Origin: Rhytidiadelphus loreus
Taxonomy: Eukaryota; Streptophyta; Bryopsida; Hypnales; Hylocomiaceae
Assembly (NCBI GenBank): GCA_947034895.1
Contig: OX344764.1
Location: 13,268,001 to 13,332,000, forward strand
Direction of reading: 5' to 3'
DNA: 64,000 nucleotides
A program made the position numbers and the translations under genes. Below are positions 60,537 to 64,000 of this stretch, piece by piece; position 1 is the first letter of the stretch, and every line of letters starts with the position of its first letter. The notes under the pieces were generated by a model. The model was given only the letters and a program-made list of their open reading frames with translations. It did no database searches and had not been told where the DNA came from.

Positions 60537-62040
60537 CATGAGGTGGATTTTAAAATACAAAATAATGCACAAAGATTTGTATAAAAAACTTTCCCATTTG
60601 AATTCTTCTTTTTTCCAAGTATTCTTGTACTCATGAATTATTTACCACCATCAATCCATCATCCCTAACTTAAAAATTAGATGGAAGGGATTTAAAGAAA
60701 AATTTCCCTTTTTGATTTAATTTATGCATATTTCAACGAATTATCCTACTAAAGGACCTATAATTTATGAAGTGTACTTCAAAATACAAAATAATGCATG
60801 AAGATATTTACAATACCTTCCCCATTTATATTTTTTGATTCTCCAGGCATCTTTGTACTCATGAATTATTACCACCTTCATCTCTAACTTAAAAAAATAG
60901 TGAGGAAGGGATTTAAATGAAAACTTCTCCTTTTGATTTAATTTATACAAATCTCAAAGATTTACCCTATGGGTCTATAATTTATCAAGTGTATTTTTCT
61001 TGATTCTCTAAGCATCTTTGTACTCATGAATTATTTACCACCTTCATCTCTAACTTAAAAAAATAGTAGGGAAGGGATTTAAATGAAAACTTCTCCTTTT
61101 GATTTAATTTATGCAAATCTCAAAGATTTACCCTATGGATCTATAATTTATCAAATGTATTTTTCTTGATTCTCTAAGCATCTTTGTACTCATGAATTAT
61201 TACTACCTTCATCTCTAACTTAAAAAATTAGTGAGGAAGGGATTTAAATGAAAACTTCTCCTTTTGATTTAATTTATGCAAATCTCAAAGATTTACCCTA
61301 TGGGTCTATAATTTATCAAGTGTATTTTTCTTGATTCTCTAAGCATCTTTGTACTCATGAATTATTTACCACCTTCATCTCTAACTTAAAAAAATAGTAG
61401 GGAAGGGATTTAAATGAAAACTTCTCCTTTTGATTTAATTTATGCAAATCTCAAAGATTTACCCTATGGATCTATAATTTATCAAATGTATTTTTCTTAA
61501 TTCTCTAAGCATCTTTGTACTCATGAATTATTACTACCTTCATCTCTAACTTAAAAAATTAGTGAGGAAGGGATTTAAATGAAAACTTCTCCTTTTGATT
61601 TAATTTATGCAAATCTCAAAGATTTACCCTATGGGTCTATAATTTATCAAATGTATTTTTCTTGATTCTCTAAGCATCTTTGTACTCATGAATTATTTAC
61701 CACCTTCATCTCTAACTTAAAAAATTAGTGAAGAAAGGATTTAAATGAAAACTTCTCCTTTTGATTTAATTTATGCAAATCTCAAAGATTTACCCTATGC
61801 GTATATAATTTATCCAGTGTATTTCAAAATACAAAATAATGCATGAAGATATTTGCAATACCTTCCCCATTTAATTTTCTTGATTCACCAAGCATCTTTG
61901 TACTTATGAATTACTTACTATCTTCACCTCTAACCTAAAACTAGAGGAAAGAGATTTAAATAAAAACCTTCCCTATGGATTTAAGCAAATCTCAAATAGT
62001 CATTCTACAAGTGTATAATTTATCAAATGAATTTCAAAAT
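60537..62040 (+). repeat. Satellite array, 165-166-bp monomers
   Basis: The word 'AGCATCTTTGTACTCATGAA' recurs at 61011, 61177, 61342, 61508 and 61673, with variants near 60616, 60846 and 61891. The central monomers alternate between two types, differing at 'ATTATTTACCACC'/'ATTATTACTACC' and 'AATAGTAGGGAAGG'/'TTAGTGAGGAAGG', giving a two-monomer unit of about 331 bp. Edge monomers are more diverged and one junction carries about 50 extra bases, as expected of an array that grows from its middle. Confidence 0.92.
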
Positions 62041-62517
62041 ACAAAAAATAGATGGATAGATATGTATGATCTTTCTTATTTTATTTTATTTCATATCATG
62101 TAATCACAATTGAATAAATGATAATGAACCATTGATATATATTTTAAAAAATTGTATGTTTGCAAAAATTGAGTGTTCAATGGAAGATGACATCTTGTCA
62201 TAAAATTAATATACTAGAGCAAATTCATAGATCAAACAAAATATTGACAAATTCAAGTTGTACTATAGAGAATCCAAAGCAACTAGATTTTTAGAAGAGC
62301 TTTCATTTCTAATAAATGAGATTAGGTGTATAAGCTACAAAATCTGATCTCATCAAGGTCCATTTATTTAGCTCACCTAACAAAGAAGGTCCACTAATAC
62401 ACCTAGCAAACTAAAACAAAAGTAATTGACTCTAATGAAGCTCTCAATTTCTACCTTCAACACCCATAAAAAGCAATCGAACGCGTTCTTCAAGTGACTT
62501 TGAGTCTTCGGCGACCT
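62041..62517. other. AT-rich spacer
   Basis: No gene or element end was seen between the two tandem arrays. Confidence 0.5.
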
Positions 62518-62960
62518 CTCTTGGAGGAGAACGTGGGTCAGGGCGACCTCGGGTGGGGGCGACTGCGGGTGGAGGCGGGAAGAATTGGCCTCCCTTTGCC
62601 CCCAAATTGGCAAATTTGGGCCTTTGGGAGGCTTCTAGGGCGACTTCGGGTGAGGGCGACTTCTTTGGGAGGAGAACCCGGGTGAGGGCGACCTCGGGTA
62701 GGGGGCGACTTTGGGTGGAGATGGGAAGAAATGGCCTCCCAAAGGCCCAAAATTGGCAAATTTGGGCCTTTGGGAGGCTTCTAGGGCGACTTCGGGTGAG
62801 GGCGACTTCTTTGGGAGGAGAACCCGGGTGAGGGCGACCTCGGGTAGGGGGCGACTTTGGGTGGAGATGGGAAGAATTGGCCTCCCAAAGGCCCAAAATT
62901 GGCAAATTTGGGCCTTTGGAAGGCTTGTAGGGGCGACTTCGGGTCTTGGGCGACTTCTGA
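62518..62960 (+). repeat. 146-bp tandem repeat, about three copies
   Basis: 'GGGCGACTTCGGGT' returns at about 62638, 62784 and 62930, a period of 146 bp. Each unit also has 'GGCCCAAAATTGGCAAATTT' and several GGGCGAC cores like those at 59200-59410. Six overlapping long ORFs on both strands, up to 206 aa, come from the periodic sequence and are Pro/Arg/Ser-rich or Gly/Arg-rich. Confidence 0.9.
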
Positions 62961-63596
62961 ATTGGAGAAGAATACGGGTGAAAGGGATCTCTTTTATTGT
63001 ACAGCTGTGGATGGGTGTGGGAGACATTGCTTTGAGGATGTCCTTTTTTTACAATTTCCTGCATAAATAAGAGATTTTAAACATCTTTTTTTTTTTTTTT
63101 TTGATTTTGAAAGTTTCTTAATAATATTTTTTTTCTTAGACCGTTGATATTTCATATCAATTTCAAAATATATATTTTTTAAATTAGTAAAAATCATTTA
63201 TTGTTTATTTCCCCTCGATTTCTTTCATTACATTGGATTTGTTAATACATATATGACCTAATTTTTAGGAACTCCATTGGAAATGTTTATAGAATTTCTT
63301 GTTGATTCCTAGGGTCTTTATAAGGTGGGGTCTTTTTAAATTTCCCTTGGTTTTTTTAATTTTCCCTAATTTTAATTCAAAAATTGTTATTATGATTTGC
63401 AAGTTCTTTCTTGTAATTGTGCATTGCAAATAATCAATTTGGTTGTTCAATTGAAACGTTTGATGTCATTCAAGAATGAGTGATTATCACTAAAAGGACA
63501 TATTGGCTAACTATATGGATTACTGTTAAGTGCCTTGCTATTATTTTTTAGTGTCCTAAGATTCATTACAAATATTAACCTAGTAAGGAAAAGAAG
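62961..63596. other. AT-rich spacer
   Basis: No gene seen. A homopolymer T run lies at 63087-63102. Confidence 0.5.
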
Positions 63597-63872
63597 TTGG
63601 AGGATATAAAGAATTGTTGGCGGGTGGCTCTAACGTATGTATATGGGCTGCAAAATTCAGAGAGGACCATAGAGATCATGCAAGAAAATCATACATATAC
63701 GATGAAATCCATCTTGTATTCTATTAGAAAAATTGGCCACTTAATGAATATGAATGATATGGAAAAATACGACAATGAAGTATTTGAAAATACATCGATA
63801 GTGAGATACTTTGTAAGGAAGTTAGGTGACCTTATTGAGCCTAATCTAAAGAAGCAATTAATATGTGGATAG
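63597..63872 (+). CDS. Unidentified 91-aa ORF
   Basis: The reading frame begins with METIONINE at 63597 and is open upstream for a short way (KEKKL). It is charged and contains YFVRKLGDLIEPN near the end. Codon composition is less skewed to A/T homopolymers than most chance ORFs here. I do not recognise a family. It could be an exon or a decayed gene fragment; chance is also possible. Confidence 0.2.
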   Translation: MEDIKNCWRVALTYVYGLQNSERTIEIMQENHTYTMKSILYSIRKIGHLMNMNDMEKYDNEVFENTSIVRYFVRKLGDLIEPNLKKQLICG

Positions 63873-64000
63873 GTGGCAAACTTGCTCATTGATAAACCAT
63901 GGTTGATGATGCCCCTTAAAGTTGTTTTCCACACTAATATTTTTGTAATAGAACATGATATTACCAGATTAGTATAAATAGAAACGTAGGTCACATTGCA

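Noticed and set aside
62444..63064. 206-aa minus-strand ORF and overlapping ORFs of 119, 130 and 92 aa
   Set aside because: They follow the 146-bp tandem repeat, are open on both strands at once and have low-complexity Pro/Arg/Ser or Gly/Arg content, as expected of a GC-rich repeat without stops.
1..64000. CRISPR arrays, operons, phage or viral genes
   Set aside because: The tandem arrays have no unique spacers of constant length, the genes are spliced, and no viral replication or capsid proteins were recognised.

Overview
The window is nuclear DNA of a land plant. The evidence is two intron-rich plant-type receptor-like kinase genes, short GT-AG introns, a strongly AT-rich background and a dense load of plant-type transposons (CACTA, hAT-like MITEs, long non-coding LTRs). 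I cannot name the species. Only two intact protein genes in 64 kb suggests a large, repeat-rich genome.

Layout. 1-12.6 kb: AT-rich repeat DNA with long inverted repeats, a foldback element, a dispersed repeat, a 34-bp tandem repeat and one hAT-like MITE. 12.6-19.1 kb, minus strand: a complete LRR receptor-like kinase in 17 exons that join in frame (861 aa; signal peptide, LRRs in 69/72-nt exons, one membrane helix, RD kinase). 19.1-30.8 kb: gene-poor DNA with two more MITEs, a hairpin MITE, an orphan importin-5-like exon with an internal stop, a 2.8-kb CACTA element with a nested MITE, and low-complexity arrays. 30.8-35.7 kb, minus strand: a complete LysM receptor-like kinase of the CERK1/LYK type in 13 exons (662 aa), two of them micro-exons of 25 and 8 nt. 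36-44.5 kb: repeats and a 2-kb CACTA-like element. 44.5-50.4 kb: a second CACTA element split by a 3.6-kb solo-LTR-like insertion. 51-59 kb: two more copies of that LTR family, one carrying three younger elements in two sites. 59-63 kb: minisatellites and a 165-bp satellite array with a two-monomer higher-order unit. 63-64 kb: one unidentified ORF.

Function. Both genes encode cell-surface receptor kinases. The LysM kinase would be expected to sense chitin-type or lipochitooligosaccharide glycans through three extracellular LysM domains. The LRR kinase has a kinase domain closest, by eye, to plant LRR class VIII and has no ligand I can infer. They lie about 11.7 kb apart on the same strand, but nothing shows that they act together.

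The clearest non-gene result is a datable transposon nest. Target-site duplications identify hAT-like MITEs (four, 8 bp each), CACTA-type elements (six, 3 bp each) and an LTR (5 bp). Comparison of sister LTR copies supplies pre-insertion sites. I found no phage, viral, CRISPR or obviously new enzymatic system.
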